This document shows, piece by piece, positions 44,700 through 58,160 of a DNA stretch of 64,000 bases. How positions within the stretch are numbered: the first letter of the stretch is position 1; every line of letters begins with the position of its first letter. The position numbers and the translations under genes are program-made. The stretch lies in contig QCXZ01000001.1 in assembly GCA_025024175.1 (NCBI GenBank), positions 39,178,942 to 39,242,941 on the forward strand. Reading direction: 5' to 3'. Origin of the DNA: Rhyzopertha dominica. Taxonomy: Eukaryota > Arthropoda > Insecta > Coleoptera > Bostrichidae. Under the pieces are notes generated by a model. The model had not been told where the DNA came from. It was given only the letters and a program-made list of their open reading frames with translations, and ran no database searches.

Positions 44700-47600
44700 G
44701 AATTGATATATTCAAGCATTTTAATTATCTCACTTCTATGTAAAATACAAGTTACATTATTTTACTCGTATTTCCTTCTTAATACAGAATATTACATAAT
44801 TATTGGCATTATATTATGTGTTGAATGATGAACTGGCAGTAAACACAGTGACAGCTTAGTGAGAAATCGCTTTTCTCTAAAAAAATTGCAAGAGAATTTA
44901 ATTTCCTATGAAACATGATGAAAATGAACGTTCACAATTTCAAGAATACCAAATTTACCGTGCCAGTAGAACTCCTGGAGTTGTGTACAGATTTAGGTTT
45001 TTCATTTTCTTGTCTTTCGCAAGTGGCAATTACGATTCATGTGCTTAGGTTGCTCTTGCGTAGGTAATGGTGCCGACGCTTGTCTGGGTAATTTTATATG
45101 TGTTTATTTTGTTATTTTCCCTTTCCTTACATCTATCTTGCCCTCTTTCGGTTGCGTTGAGTTCTTTTGACTGAAAGTACAACTTGTAAAAGGACGGGGT
45201 GGTGTTTACAGTACTTTGGTTAATTGGTCGTTCTACTTGTTAATATTGCGGAATGGGTAGAGATTTACGTACTTTTGATCTCCTGAATGCTTACGATTTT
45301 GCAGTGTTACTGCGCTTCACTTATTTAGTTATATACTGGTGCACTTGAAGGATGAAAAAAAAAATACAGAAGGAGTTAAAGTATTTCGTTTGTACTATCC
45401 GTTCTAGGTAAGAAAATACCAGACGCCCATAAACAATTTATGAATACTCGGTTCCTTCTCATTTGGAACGGACTGTAACAGTGTAGGCTGCAGTTGACCT
45501 ATTTTAAAACATTCTGGTTTTAGTGTCTTTTTAGGGTGTACAGGTAAATCTTATTATAATGTAATTTAAGATTTCTCTACCGACTGATTTCCAAGGTCTT
45601 TTCTAGCTTGGATAAAGGCGATTTATATCTGCTTCTACGTTCGGTGCCTTTATGGAAAAAGTTTTTTTTTAGGTTTGCCGCAGATTTGACGTGTAAATTT
45701 TAGGTTTTTGTTATACAGGAAAGAAACTGTTACTAATTATACACATGCAACATGCGTAATGATTAATATGTTAGTAACGATTTTGTTACTATTATGCTGC
45801 GTTGATTTCTAGTCTACTTCACTGTATTCGGTGCCGATCAAATCAGGTGCGTTCACACTAATGGTCCAGGTATATCCAGGTATGCGTGTCTAACACAATC
45901 GCAAAACTAAAACGCCTGTCCACCACCACACGACCGTGCAGCAAGCTAAGAATGCTGACTCAGAGCTTATCCTTGTTATGTGCGTTCACTACGATGTAAT
46001 AAAAATTAACTAGATATCGCAGTCTTTCGGTGTAAACAAGATAGCATTACGTATTTAGACAAAAATTACTCCAGGGATAAAACAGCTCATTTTCTATACC
46101 ATAGTGTCCCATACAGCTCTTTCAAGTATGGTTCCATCTTCTTGAAACACCAGTTGTATTATTTCAACACACATCATGCAACGAGAACCGCGTTAGTTGG
46201 ACCAGTTGTTCAATAGATATATTTTATTTGTTTTATTAACTTATAGCTAAAGCCCTGCTGAAAAATCGCATTTAGCTAGTTTTGAATTTCATTCCTGCGT
46301 TCATTAGTTACTTGCAGAAACTAATACTTAAGAATCATTTCAAACAAAACAAGATTTGTTATTATGGTTTTTTTCTCCAACACCCAAGCTATAATCGCTA
46401 TCGCATCAGAATTCACAATGTGACCACCAACTATCAACTGCTATTATTAAAAATGCAATAAAAGATGCACTTTACGACAAATACTTAGCAGGATACGTTT
46501 TACATCGTAATTCAAGGATAACTAGAAAATAAATCTGGTAACTTAACTAACACAAAATAACGTTTCTTTTAATATTTATAACTAAAAGTGACATTAGCAC
46601 AAATACTCTGTTCATTACGATTCTGTACTAGAAATAACATACAAAGTATGTCCGTAAAATCTAAACACGCTTATAATTGCCTTAGTGATTTTCTAAAAAT
46701 AAAAATTACGACCTGCTAGATGTTGCTCATTTTCACCTGAACACTCGTACAGTTTAAGCGATGCTTATTAAAAAACTATAGCATAGAATAAATTGCATAC
46801 GAGTATAATTTTGTTCCTTTTGAAACGATTTATCTGGAATTATTGAATGGCTACTTCCATTTACCGAATACGCTCATTTTTATGCGATGACACTATGCAT
46901 GTGTGCTGCGACGGTGTTGTGGGTAATATTGATATGATCTTTTTATTCAGCCCCGATAAACTTCTAACTTCAGCTTGATAGTTTATTTTCTTATCTAGTT
47001 CTTGAATAGTTTACTGCATATTCATACACATTGTTCACTATGGTGGGCTTTTCAATTTTTGTACTCCCCGCAATATATTACTACCATTTTTTAATTGCGA
47101 TATAATGAAGTTGAATGCGGTTTATAGCAATTATGCTACCCATATGTTGTGGCATATTATTATAACGGTCATTTATATTTCTTTCAAGGCCGCTATTCAT
47201 TATCCATAATACTGCCATATCGTCCTTTCCATATTATTGCACATTGCGTATTAACTTATAGCATCAGGAAATGTTAATTTCATAATGCGGCAAATAATCA
47301 TAATATACATATTTTTATCCTCTTTCTTAAATATTTTAATGATGGAATCACACGACAACCATTTGTTTGAGCCTCTTGACACCAAAAGTGCTAATTTTTA
47401 CAGAGAAAAAAAGTACTGCATGAAATAAATAAGTTTATAAAATATATCGTCATACGTACACATGAAAGATAGTTCGGAAATGTAGAGTGCGGACTGATAA
47501 TTCGGAAAAATTTAGATTATTATCAAAGGTGACTTATGAATATTCTAGAATTGTAAAGATATATTCACGCTTTATCTTTAACTGTTTCGCTATTAATTAC

Positions 47601-48585
47601 GAAAAAAAAAGAAATACAAAAGAAATTTCCAATTCTAGTGCACCTAATCAGATAAGTTGTGTTAGAGATTTTTTAATTTGTGAATTTGTTTATATTTATC
47701 ATAGCGCTCTAGCAATAAACAATATACAAACATAATACACTTAACAGAGAATACCGACTTACCATCCAAATTTATCATAGACTGGACTCATAGAGAATGC
47801 AGATATTTGTGCTAAATGTAAGAGAAATATTAATTTCAATTACACAAAATTTTAGACATGTGTTCAACTGAATAGCAGGAGACGTTGTTAGATTGCTAAA
47901 GACTTAAATTTACATACCAAACGCTACATTTGATCAATTACATTAATACTTGAAAACATACAGCATACGCCCCATTATGCAACCATTGATTAATAATTAA
48001 GGTCAATGAGATAACAACTCGAAATAATAATGTCTTTAGCGCCACCGCAGTTGCATTCAGTCCTATTTAGGAAAGTAATTATCACTTATATTGGCCTTGC
48101 GTTATTTTTATGGTAATTCGATATGACATCATAGGAAGCGCGTCGCCGCAATCGTAAATATTACATATTTTTGTTACTGAAATAAATAACTTTATTTTTA
48201 TATAAGCTTCAAATGGTCGAAAACGAAAAACGGGACGCGACGAAATGTTTATCATGAAAAGGAAAAGTTTAATGACTAAATATTATCCCATGTACAAGGT
48301 ATTTGTTTCGTTGATTTTTTTGTGAAAATGATTATGATTTTTGTGGATGTTAAATGGAGGCGTAAGAATGTGGAATTTTGCAAGGACAGTAAAGCAAAGG
48401 TGCTGAATTATATGTTGTTACCTTGAATTGCTACCATTTTATGAATTACTTCTACAAATCACAATTTTGATTCTTTTAAAAACATATAAGTGTATGTATA
48501 CGCAATAAGTGATCATGTAATCAAAAGATATTATTACGTGATTTACATAACAAGTTACCTGAATCCTTTTTTTCTTTTTTAAATT
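44700..48585. other. long noncoding stretch, no gene seen
   Basis: AT-rich with no recognisable coding, RNA or repeat structure, apart from the isolated element-end-like ggttccatcttcttgaaaca near 46121. The plus frame at 47487-47735 has no motif. Confidence 0.5.
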
Positions 48586-48587
48586 AA

Positions 48588-48935
48588 GATTATTAGGGGC
48601 GTTCATAAAAACGGTTCAAACAAGCTACGTTTTTATATTTCGAATGCGAACGTAGCGCTTGTCGTATAAATTAGTTCGCATAATTTGATACACACGCTAC
48701 TACTGTTACCTGTTGTTAATCTGGACACCGTTGATTCTGCAAAAACGTTTACAAATCGCAGAATACCCTATGGGGAACCGCAATGTCAGTGTAATATTAT
48801 GCAAACTAAGCTCGTTTGACAATCGAGACAAGTGACAGTCATGTCAGTCCGGTTTGTTTCACCAGCACTACGACGCACGTTCACTACGTCAAAAACCTGA
48901 TTACTTGACCCGTTTTTTATGAACCCCCATTATTA
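48588..48935. mobile_element. 332-bp hAT-like MITE
   Basis: The element is 48596-48927. Left end ggggcgttcataaaaacgg. Complemented right end ggggttcataaaaaacgg. Flanks gattatta (48588-48595) and cattatta (48928-48935) agree at 7 of 8 positions, fitting an 8-bp hAT-type duplication (alternatively an exact 7-bp attatta). Subterminal cgaacgtagcgcttg has an inverted relative near 48868-48882. No coding capacity. Confidence 0.8.
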
Positions 48936-49029
48936 TATCTACATACATTACCGATATTCAACTTTACCTTCAATAATTGTTTTGAAAGAAACGTACACCG
49001 TTTACTTATTGTAGAGCACAAATTTTTTT

Positions 49030-50252
49030 CTTCTGTTCGTATGATCTCGAACCTTCAATACTATAAAGGAAGGTGGCTCTGGAACGTTCGAGCATAATTT
49101 GTCGGTCCGTATAAAGAGCGACGAAAAGCGCCCAGAAGCAGTCTGATTTGAAAAACAATGAAGCAAGCGAACAAAGCGACCCAAGTATTATAAAGTATTT
49201 TAGACTGACTGTAGTATATAGTGTTTTGAATGGTAGTGAACTTAATTGGCAGTGTTGAAAGAGTAAGAAATTGAACTAGTGGTCTTTGAATTTAGTTATT
49301 ACTAGTTAGCTAAGTTATAAATCCGCATTTTAGTAACCCGTGAACGTAACAACTTGTATCAGAAGTGGGATTCTGGATTTCTAGAGTGTTTTGTGACCGG
49401 TAAGACAGTGGCGCAACTACAATAGTGTAAAGTCAAGCGAGTTAGGAGGACTTTACAATATATGTTATATATCAACATGGATACACAACTACACAACAGC
49501 GGATGCAGTTTATACCGGAAAACAGACCAATAAAAATTTTAATTGCATTAAAGCAACAAAGGAAGAAGTGAGAACAGACGAGGAAGAAATGAATACCGGC
49601 TTAGTGGAGAAACTAAGAATGACATCATCAGCTGCATTGAGGTTATGGTGTGCAGATCCGGTGTTTATAAACTAGTATGGGTGTAGTTGGTATTTCTATT
49701 TTCGTAGATGTAATGGAGTGAAGATAGCGTGTGATTGGTTGTTGATATGTACGAAGATTATTTCGCTCTTTCTGTTTTTGCTTTGTACGTATATTTCCAA
49801 AATTTCTAAGATGTTTAGCTTCCTACCTTTGGGGGCTCTATGTAATATTTCTTTGGAATTTTCTGTTGTGTTTGATATATTGTGATCATCTATTAGGTGC
49901 TATCGGCTTTATCATTTATGTAATATATGATGTTCTTGGTAACGATGTTATTTTTGTTACATGTGTTATTCTCGAAACTTCCATGCCAGATAGGGAGATG
50001 GTTCTGCAACTTTCGAGCATATTCGTCGGTCGACATAAAACGTGACAAAAAGCGCGCAGTCTGTTTCAAAAGCGCTGAAGCAAAGGAACAAATCGACTCA
50101 AGTGTTTTAGAGTGACCGCATTGTAGTGCAGTGTTTAATAGTAATGTTGAAATAATAGTGTATTGTACCAGAGATCTTTGAATTTCCTGCATTTAGTATA
50201 TAAATTAATGAAGTTACGTTAGAACGTTTAGAATCCATACACGGACGTAACA
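49030..50252 (+). mobile_element. decayed, internally deleted LTR retrotransposon
   Basis: Two diverged LTR-like copies: about 49030-49351 and about 49960-50252. Shared blocks: ttcgagcata, cgtcggt, gacgaaaagcgc and gacaaaaagcgc, gaagcaa-cgaacaaa, tttgaattt, and the end cgtaaca. After the first copy comes acttgtatcagaagtgggat, which resembles a primer-binding site seen in arthropod LTR elements. The remaining interior (49352-49960) has no gag or pol that I recognise. The LTR starts and the target duplication could not be fixed. The minus ORFs here (49002-49184, 49893-50192) run through the repeat and are not genes. Confidence 0.65.
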
Positions 50253-50259
50253 ATAATAC

Positions 50260-53200
50260 GATCTGGTTATTCAAATAACCTTGCAATATATAATCATCAG
50301 AAAAGCTGATGAACAGAGAAAAAATCTTGTAGCAAGCATTTTCTGTTATGTATAATATTAGTATGTATAAGAAATGTCTTAAGGTGATTTAGTAGTTACC
50401 TACTTGTTTTTGAAATATTTTCCCTTTCGTATATTTTTAAACATTATGAACATAAGCACTCGTATTCTTGAAGGGTAAAAAAATGTACCCTAGAAATTCG
50501 TTTGCAAAGCATCAGTTCCGATGCAGTGTGTTAAAAAACCGTAACGTCTAGGGCATTACCAGCGACAGTTTGTCCCCACCATTTGNATATAAGCAATATC
50601 ATTACCGGTCCCTAATTCAATTCTGACTATGAATTTGACCTTGTCGTTAAGATCAGTGAGCTTTACNCGACGGTGAACATCCAAAATGANNGTCTGGTCA
50701 ACCCACTAATTCGCCGCATAAATTACGATTTATTACAATTGGATGCTGGTGATATCAGATATTGTTACTGCATTTAATAAGCGGCAGATTTTTATTTATA
50801 TTTAGTAGACAATTGCTGACAACAAGATCAGGAACCAGTATTACAAATAATTATACAATATAAATTATCTAGTCGCATGCGACTTGCAGATTAATGGTAT
50901 TTGCGATAATTTGTTGGACTACTGCTGGATGACGTTATAATTCAACCTAGATTTCACATTTTATAGCGCCGCCAAGTAAATGACTACGTGATTTTTGTTG
51001 AACTTTCCAAATATTGTTGCATTTTGCATTTATTGTGAAAGTAAACAAGGACAGATTTTTATTTTTTTAAGTATATTGTAAAGTGCAGCTTTCGTGTCCG
51101 GTAAAAGATATTTCATTTCATTCATCGTATCCCAATGTGTCAATGTATACATTTACTACCAATTTTATAATTAAGACCATAATCGCTCCGAATATTTTAA
51201 ACATTTGATTAATAAATACCACTGCATTAGGTAGAAATTGAAGTAAGTAAGATGAAACTTTTAATAACTACATTCTACTACAGAAAGTAACGGTTCGTTA
51301 TTGAACGTAAAGAGCAAAATATATTGCTTTTATTACAAAAACGTGCCCGATGATTAAGTTAGATACTTATTTCCATGCATACTAGTTTTTCAGTGCATAC
51401 ACGAAATTTTTTAGTCCACACACTCAGCACGACTACACCGTTCTCTTCTAAAACACCCTCAACACAGTGGACTTGCACCAAATGAAACAAAAATTAAAAT
51501 AGAGCAACTGAATTTACAACAACGATTTAAAACGGAAAACGTTTGTCCATTCAATATTTTGTAGGTATACTCCTTTTTTTCGTTAGCTAATCATTTATTA
51601 TATTTAAACACACTTCGAATTATTAGATACATGCAAAATTTTAAATGACCAAATGTTTGCTATTTTAAATGACTCTCTTAATTTCAATTGCCCTGCTATA
51701 ATATTCGATTTTGTCGTTTTTGTTTGAAGTTAAGTCTACTTCCTTCTATTTATATTAACGACGTCAAGACACCTAATTCTTTTAGTTATTAATATTGTGT
51801 ACGGTACTTATGATGGCTTATTAGCCAATAAAGTGGTTACAAACTTTTTTTTTAAAGGATTTTACATTATTTCCTAGTTAAGGAACAATATTGAATAACA
51901 ATATACGAGGGTGAATGCTTTCATCGTCCATAATGTAAGATAATATGTTTTCGGAAAAATCTATGTCGCTTTAAAACACTGACAAAAAGTTATTAGTTTG
52001 ACGTTTCGATTACACCTGTAGCTTTGACGAGAACCTCAAAATATCGTCTGATACGAGTTCAAACAAAACATATTATCTTAGTATTAAAATTGATTACAAG
52101 AATCTAAAAAACCTAAAAGTAGATATAAAGATGTTAAAGATATTTATACATACATTAAATAACATTGCAAAGATCACTGACCTCAAAGGTCCCATTAAAA
52201 CAAAAAAAGGTTTAGAAACGCTCTTCTTACTATTCTAGGGCGAATCCACAAGTTCATACTAGGCTACAACGCTAACAGAAAAGATTTCTTGAAACCTAAT
52301 TAATTTGCTGTATATGTTTTTAATGTTACGTACAAAAGTGTAAACTATCATGGGTATCAACTTTTAGTTAGCGTTCATCACACAGAGGGAAATCTGTAAT
52401 GTACTCGTATAACATACTGTTCACGAATCGTCCTTGATTAGTTGAAAAGTGATTGGTTCTCTTTAATTTTCTTCATCTGTGCGATTACCCAACGTAAACT
52501 ATTCTTGTTTATACTTATTGTTAATAGATTTATGTATAAGTTGCTTTAATTGCTGTAAATGCCAAAAAATATATATACTGTAGCCAAAAATTGCCAAGTG
52601 ATCAATCGCTTAAACACGACTTTTAAATTTAAATTTTGCTGAACTTCTCCATAATCTTAATACAAGAATCTAGGAGTAAAACCAGGACGGACTTCACAGC
52701 CCCTCCCACAAAGTTACCCATGATTTAAATGTAAATCACTACTTGATGCCAAATTATTGGTCATTGGCTGTTATTGCAGTCTTCCAAAAATTGCAGTTAC
52801 AATTAAAAATTGCAGTTATATTAAATATTTTTTATCCGACAACACCCTATACATACATAAAAAACGAAGCATTTCTGAACCCATGTTTTTGTTTTGCGGC
52901 ATAATTTCACTTCATGAACATATACCGGTACCGATTGGTAAACACAATCAAATTTGCGTTGCAAGATCATCTAATGGTTATTTTATGAGTAAATACTGTG
53001 CAATATATGCGTCTTTTATCATTCTGTTACATCAATAGAAGTGCGGAATCGGAAACTGTTTGTTAAATTCCCTGTTAATATTGAGTATTTGAATAACAAT
53101 AATAATAAAATTCACTAGGAATAAACAATGCTTCAAACCATGATGACGCCGACATAGCTGCCGGAACTTAACTTTATGGAGGAGTTTTCTGTAATAATTA

Positions 53201-53580
53201 TTTTATAAAAACTGGGTAATGAATGTTAAATATGACAATAATATCTGAATTGTAATAATGCACAATGCTCTTTATCAAATAGAGCTTTATTTATAAAAGT
53301 GCTGTATCATTCATAACAACCAGTTTTGCTTCAGTTGCATGATAAAAATATGTAAAATTATTGAATAGGCAAAATGCCGGTGCTATAGTGATACATTTCC
53401 ATCGATAACGCATGGCTCTGGTATGCAACAACCGCACTGCCCGCGCAATATTTGAATTAACAATACATTTCAGTTTAAATAATTTTTGGCGACGGACGTA
53501 TTTAAAAATAAATGTTCTAAAACAGAAATAATGCAATACAATAATATCGCATCTTACCTTTTTCAGCAAAATGCAAAATC
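50260..53580. other. noncoding stretch, no gene seen
   Basis: Five N bases between 50586 and 50692. The segment near 52000-52030 (tttgacgtttcgattacacc) has a repeat-like look but no partner in the window. The frames at 52757-53038 and 53291-53569 have no recognisable domain. Confidence 0.5.
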
Positions 53581-53589
53581 TTCAGAAAA

Positions 53590-54050
53590 CGAAAATCGGG
53601 ACTGTCACTGATCACTCCAACAGCGGCACAGATTGGTCAAGTCTAGTAGTGACCTGCTAGGATCGGCCACTATTATAGTTCAGCAATCCCGTACGTGCAC
53701 AGACTGAAAGCAAAGAGCGATGCCGGTGTGTATCAAGCCGCGGATAGCTACGTATTACTGGCCGTTTTTTTATGAACACCCGGCAGACCGCCAGACTGCA
53801 AGTCTTCCTTCCAGTCTCTTTCAATAACGCGACCAGTACTGCGACCGACTTGCATTGCCCAAAGACATTCTGCACAGCCAACTTTCAACCTACCGAATGA
53901 TTCAGACACATTCCAGGAAGCTGGTGATTCTCGGTCAACGCAAAACCAGGTTCCTTCTCTGCGAAACTGAATATAATGGATCGTAAAAAGTGGTATAAAT
54001 ACTCTTCCGATACAAATCAAAAGGAAACGTTCGGCTACGTTTAGTTAATG
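53590..54050 (-). other. GC-richer island with two overlapping minus frames, unknown
   Basis: This block is visibly richer in G+C than its surroundings. It holds minus-strand open frames at 53748-54020 (90 codons) and 53657-53881 (74 codons). An acceptor-like ttatattcag precedes the codons for FRREGTWFCVDRESPASW on the minus strand at about 53970. I recognise no family. It could be a host exon, a promoter-proximal segment or an unidentified element. Near 53762-53782 it contains ccgtttttttatgaacaccc, which resembles the right end of the hAT-like MITE at 48.6 kb. Confidence 0.3.
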
Positions 54051-54054
54051 TTTT

Positions 54055-56240
54055 GTAGCTATAAGAAACATATAAAAGTTGTTTATATTAAAACATGCGC
54101 CTTCTAGTTATTTTCACAAATGCTTTAGGTTTTACCGCAAATTAACTTTTATAGTCTGGGCTCGTCTCACCGATTAAATAATGAAATCTCATGTCACATC
54201 CACAATAAACCCAGGACTCGCCTGTCCCAGTCTTCCCATACAAAGTACTTATAGCGGCCTTGCGCAATTCGAAAAGTATTATATTAGAGATATAAACAAG
54301 CAAATTTTCAAAGTGTGATCAGTTAATTTACATTTTGACATACCTAATCGATCCATACACCTCAAAAAATGTTTAAGAGAGTAATGGAGGTTAAAACTGC
54401 TGGTACTTTATGTTATATCCTTCCAATTGTAGTAAGCTCTTTTTGAATATCTTAAATTAAGGCAGACAGACAAAATTAACAAAAAGTCGACTAGTATCTA
54501 TAAACAAAAAGTTATCAGTTCCAGTGAAACTAAAGGGACTATCAAATTCTGGAATCTATAGATGGTAACTTTTTGTCTTTTTGTCGCGTTTTTGCTATTT
54601 TTTGGAATGGTTGATATTCTACAAGTGCGTAGTCCAGTCTGTAGTAATGCTAAAAAACCGCTGCAAATTCAATCAATACTTTTACATCCAACTGTCGAAT
54701 TACAAATTACGATCAGTAATCAGGTTTTGAGCATTTTTTCCTCTGTACACAGTTTTTTCTAAGACAAACCATTCTCGTGATATTAGCAAAAGTACATAAA
54801 TGTTTAAAATCGTTTTTCTCCAAATAACTAGAAAATTATAAACTTAACAAAAAAATTACAAGAGTGCTTTCGGATCAGAAATTGGTTTTCTATAATGTAA
54901 TACTAATGTTTTAAAAAAATCGTATGGACAGGGTCNAAAATACGATTTGAAACACTTTTTGTAAGAAATTTTATTTCCTATCTGATTCATTTTTTGAATA
55001 TATTAAGTATTTTCGGAGATATTTAGGAAAAACCGTTATTTTAAGTGAAGCTTTTTTGCTAACATCTTCTAAACAGTTTGCTGCACCGAAAATTATAGGG
55101 ACGAATAATACTCGCAATTATAATACTAATCACATACTAAAACTTACCCCCCAATGTTATCCCCTTCCGGATACCCTACTTACCCCAAAAACAATAGGTC
55201 GCTTTGGGTGTTTGAGATTTATATGTATGCCAAATTTCAAGTTCATATGTTAAGTCTTTCGAAAGTTATCGCGTCCACACACAAAACCACAGACATTTTT
55301 TTACGTTTTTGACCCTTTGAAAACGATTGAGCAATACAGTATTTCCCATCCGTAGGATGTGGAAGTAATTGGCGATAGCCGACTTAGTAAAAATACAACA
55401 TTGCAATCAAAAGACATTTTATTGGAAGCCAAAGAAATACCTATCTCTGCGTCAGACTAACGCGAGAAACACACGTCCGAGCTGAACCAAATCCTAAGGA
55501 GGAAAGAGAATAAAAAATCATAACGTTGTACACTTTATCTGAATAGAGAATAATACAGGGAATCATCAATGACGTCATGAGCACAAACCATTTTTAGCAC
55601 GCGACACTAACCGTTTCCAGGTAACGATAGCATTCAGTGGCGTGCTCGCATTCGTCTAATTCAACGTTGGAGTTTCGTTTCCGAGTACGGTCATAGTGTG
55701 TGTTTTTATTATTGCGTTTCGCATTTACTGTTTATACAGCACGGTTTTTTTATTATTAGTATTTTGTCTGCATAATATATCCTTCTATTTTGCTGTGTGC
55801 TGCATATTGTACTGTAACCTATTAACTGATCCCTATTATCAACGCGGCGGCGGCACTGGTTATGACGTGCAAATCGCGCATGCAAATGATGACGCTCCTG
55901 TATTCTTTTCTATTCAGATGGAATGTACCTGGCAATAGCAGACGCGCTCTAACCCAAAAAGGCTAAGATTTCAAATCTACGCTAGTTTCCGTTTAGACAG
56001 CCATAAATGGTCTACGCCTTATCGGTCCTTCCTTTTTTTCAAATACTCTTACAGCATATAGGTGAGGAGTCGGCAAAGCGGGGTAAATTAGGTAGTACTC
56101 CAAGTAGGGTAAAAATGAAATTCTTAGGGGTAATAAAAACTCAACTGACAATTGAAATAGTTCTATCTTAAGTCCAGGTTTATTATTAATTAACTGTTCT
56201 TGGTTATGTGTAAATTTGCATATCTTGCTTAATAAGCTGA
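54055..56240. other. noncoding stretch with one repeat fragment
   Basis: At 55340-55375 the sequence tttcccatccgtaggatgtg is the inverse of part of the dispersed repeat at 37231-37251. One N at 54936. The frames at 54562-54762, 55696-55938 and 55993-56253 show nothing recognisable. Confidence 0.5.
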
Positions 56241-56247
56241 TATTTTT

Positions 56248-57062
56248 GAGCATGTGAATGGACTGGTCAAATCATTGCAAGGACAACATATATAGGTATT
56301 TGGAATGATTTTGTTGCTACACTTACTGAGATATTTCCGAATGAGCTGAACAGTGATATTCCAAGAGAATGGTTCCAGCACCGGCACATTTTGGTGTAGC
56401 GGTACGTCGCTTCCTTGATGACGTTTTTGCCAATAGATGGATAGGTTGCAGGGAAGTTGTAGAATGCACCCCGACCCGCAAATTTGACTCCTTTAGATTT
56501 TTACTCTGGGGTCATTTAAAAAAGAGAAGATACGTTGACCGTCCGCACATACTGGAAGAATTACAAGTTTGTAATCGAGCTGAATGCGATTACTACCTCC
56601 AGACCTCGTTGAACGCAGTGTCAAAAAAGTCTACGTGAGACTTGGGCATTGTCAAATTGTAAATGGACTGCGATTTTAACATTTGTATGTGTATAATGAT
56701 TTTTTTACTAGTTCTAAACCTTGTTAATCTATTAAATGTTGAGATCAAGGTCACTTTATGACACATTTTGCTTCAATTGTGAACTTCATATTTACGCACA
56801 TGTTGAGTAACCATTTTTCCATTTGTGCCCATACTAATTATGCCAAATGGCATAATTGTTGAATTATTTAGATAAAATGGGCTCAAATGACACAAAAATA
56901 CATATTGTTCTGTTTAAAGAATTTGATGACATCATAACTTCGTTGCAGCAGCAGACTATTATGATTTAATTACCCTGAAATAAATCTACTTTTAAACCTT
57001 GTTACTTGTTATTTTTTCAAATAACCCTTATTTCGAATGTGTCACTTTATCAACACCCTGTA
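56248..57062 (+). mobile_element. 3' part of a second mariner-like element
   Basis: A transposase remnant (56262-56677) is followed by noncoding sequence up to a mariner-type terminus caacaccctgtata (about 57050-57062). No left terminus or 5' half was found, so the element is truncated. Confidence 0.7.
56262..56677 (+). pseudogene. mariner-like transposase C-terminal half, catalytic Asp deleted
   Basis: One frame reads LTEIFPNELNSDIPREWFQ up to about 56375. After a deletion of about 8 bases the next frame reads APAHFGVAVRRFLDDVFANR, then RWIGCR. The deletion falls exactly on the QDG of the usual WFQQDGAPAH, removing the second catalytic Asp. Later blocks are FLLWGHLKKRRYVDRPHILE and, in another frame, RSVKKVYVRLGHCQIVNGLR ending at TAA (56677). 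Related to, but clearly diverged from, the copy at 10.7-11.6 kb. Confidence 0.82.
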
Positions 57063-57069
57063 TAATACC

Positions 57070-58160
57070 CATACATTACTCGTACAGTTGTTAGTATACG
57101 TACATCATAGTTCAGGTACAAGAAAAAAATAAAAATCCAGTCACATTCTTAATTTCTAACCTTGATGATCGCATTTCTTCTGCTTTTACCCATTTATTTA
57201 AACATAATACACATTCGGTATCAAGCGATGGTGTTAGTTAAATCAGCACGTGAAAACAAGCAATCCGGTATAGGACATAAGTAATATGTATGCTTAAAAA
57301 GTCTCTATACTTAAAGCAAACAAAAAATTAAACGCGTTATTCTCCACCATTGCAATATAGCCGTGAAATTCTATCCTTGAGCAGACGTAGGTTTTATTGC
57401 ATAGAAGTCATCAGCGATTTTCCCCGAATCTAGGGATTTTGGATAGATATGAGAAGAAAGGGTATTTTTGTATTAAAATCGTAATTTTGATTTTGATAAC
57501 ACCAAAATAATAGACGTTGAACAACATACACGCAAGAGACAAACACACACAAAAGACTGTATTAATAACAGAGCAGTTGTACAAGGATTGAGTAATATAT
57601 ACCACAATATAATGTAAAATTAAATAATTAACTCCAAATCCCATTAACAAACATTCTGATAACGCCATAATATAATTAGCATAACCACCACAAACAAACG
57701 ATAATAATGACATAAATAAATTTTGAAATTTTGACTACGAAAAAAGCTTTGATAAGGTATAATTTTCTTGTTTTCTATACATTTTAACAAATATACAATT
57801 TCTAATATATTACATATTCATTCTTCTAGTTTGTTACATACCTGATGCAGGCTAAAACGATAAATACAGCCGTAACTTAATTAAAAATACAAGTTTCTCA
57901 TTTAAAAGGAACTAGAACTCACGAAAAGAAAATACAAACATATAGTTAATCAAGAAGTTTCGCAAAAGAAGCAGAAACTGATGATCACACTTATTTAGAT
58001 GTAATAGTCCAAGTTCCCGCTACAAAATTCTGTGAATATATGTAAGACAGCAAAAATTCTTATATTTATCTGTCTGTTTTCCTTTTCAATGTGTAATACA
58101 TTTATTCTGTTAAAATAGGAGTAAATATCCGAAGCTTGCAACAATCGGCATCAGCTCTAT
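57070..58160. other. noncoding stretch, no gene seen
   Basis: AT-rich. The minus frame at 57411-57713 is hydrophobic, but its Tyr/Leu/Ile content is what AT-rich chance sequence gives. No splice or promoter context. Confidence 0.5.

Noticed and set aside
52000..52030. tttgacgtttcgattacacc as a LINE or Penelope-like fragment
   Set aside because: It looks repetitive, but there is no second copy in the window and no coding sequence to support it.
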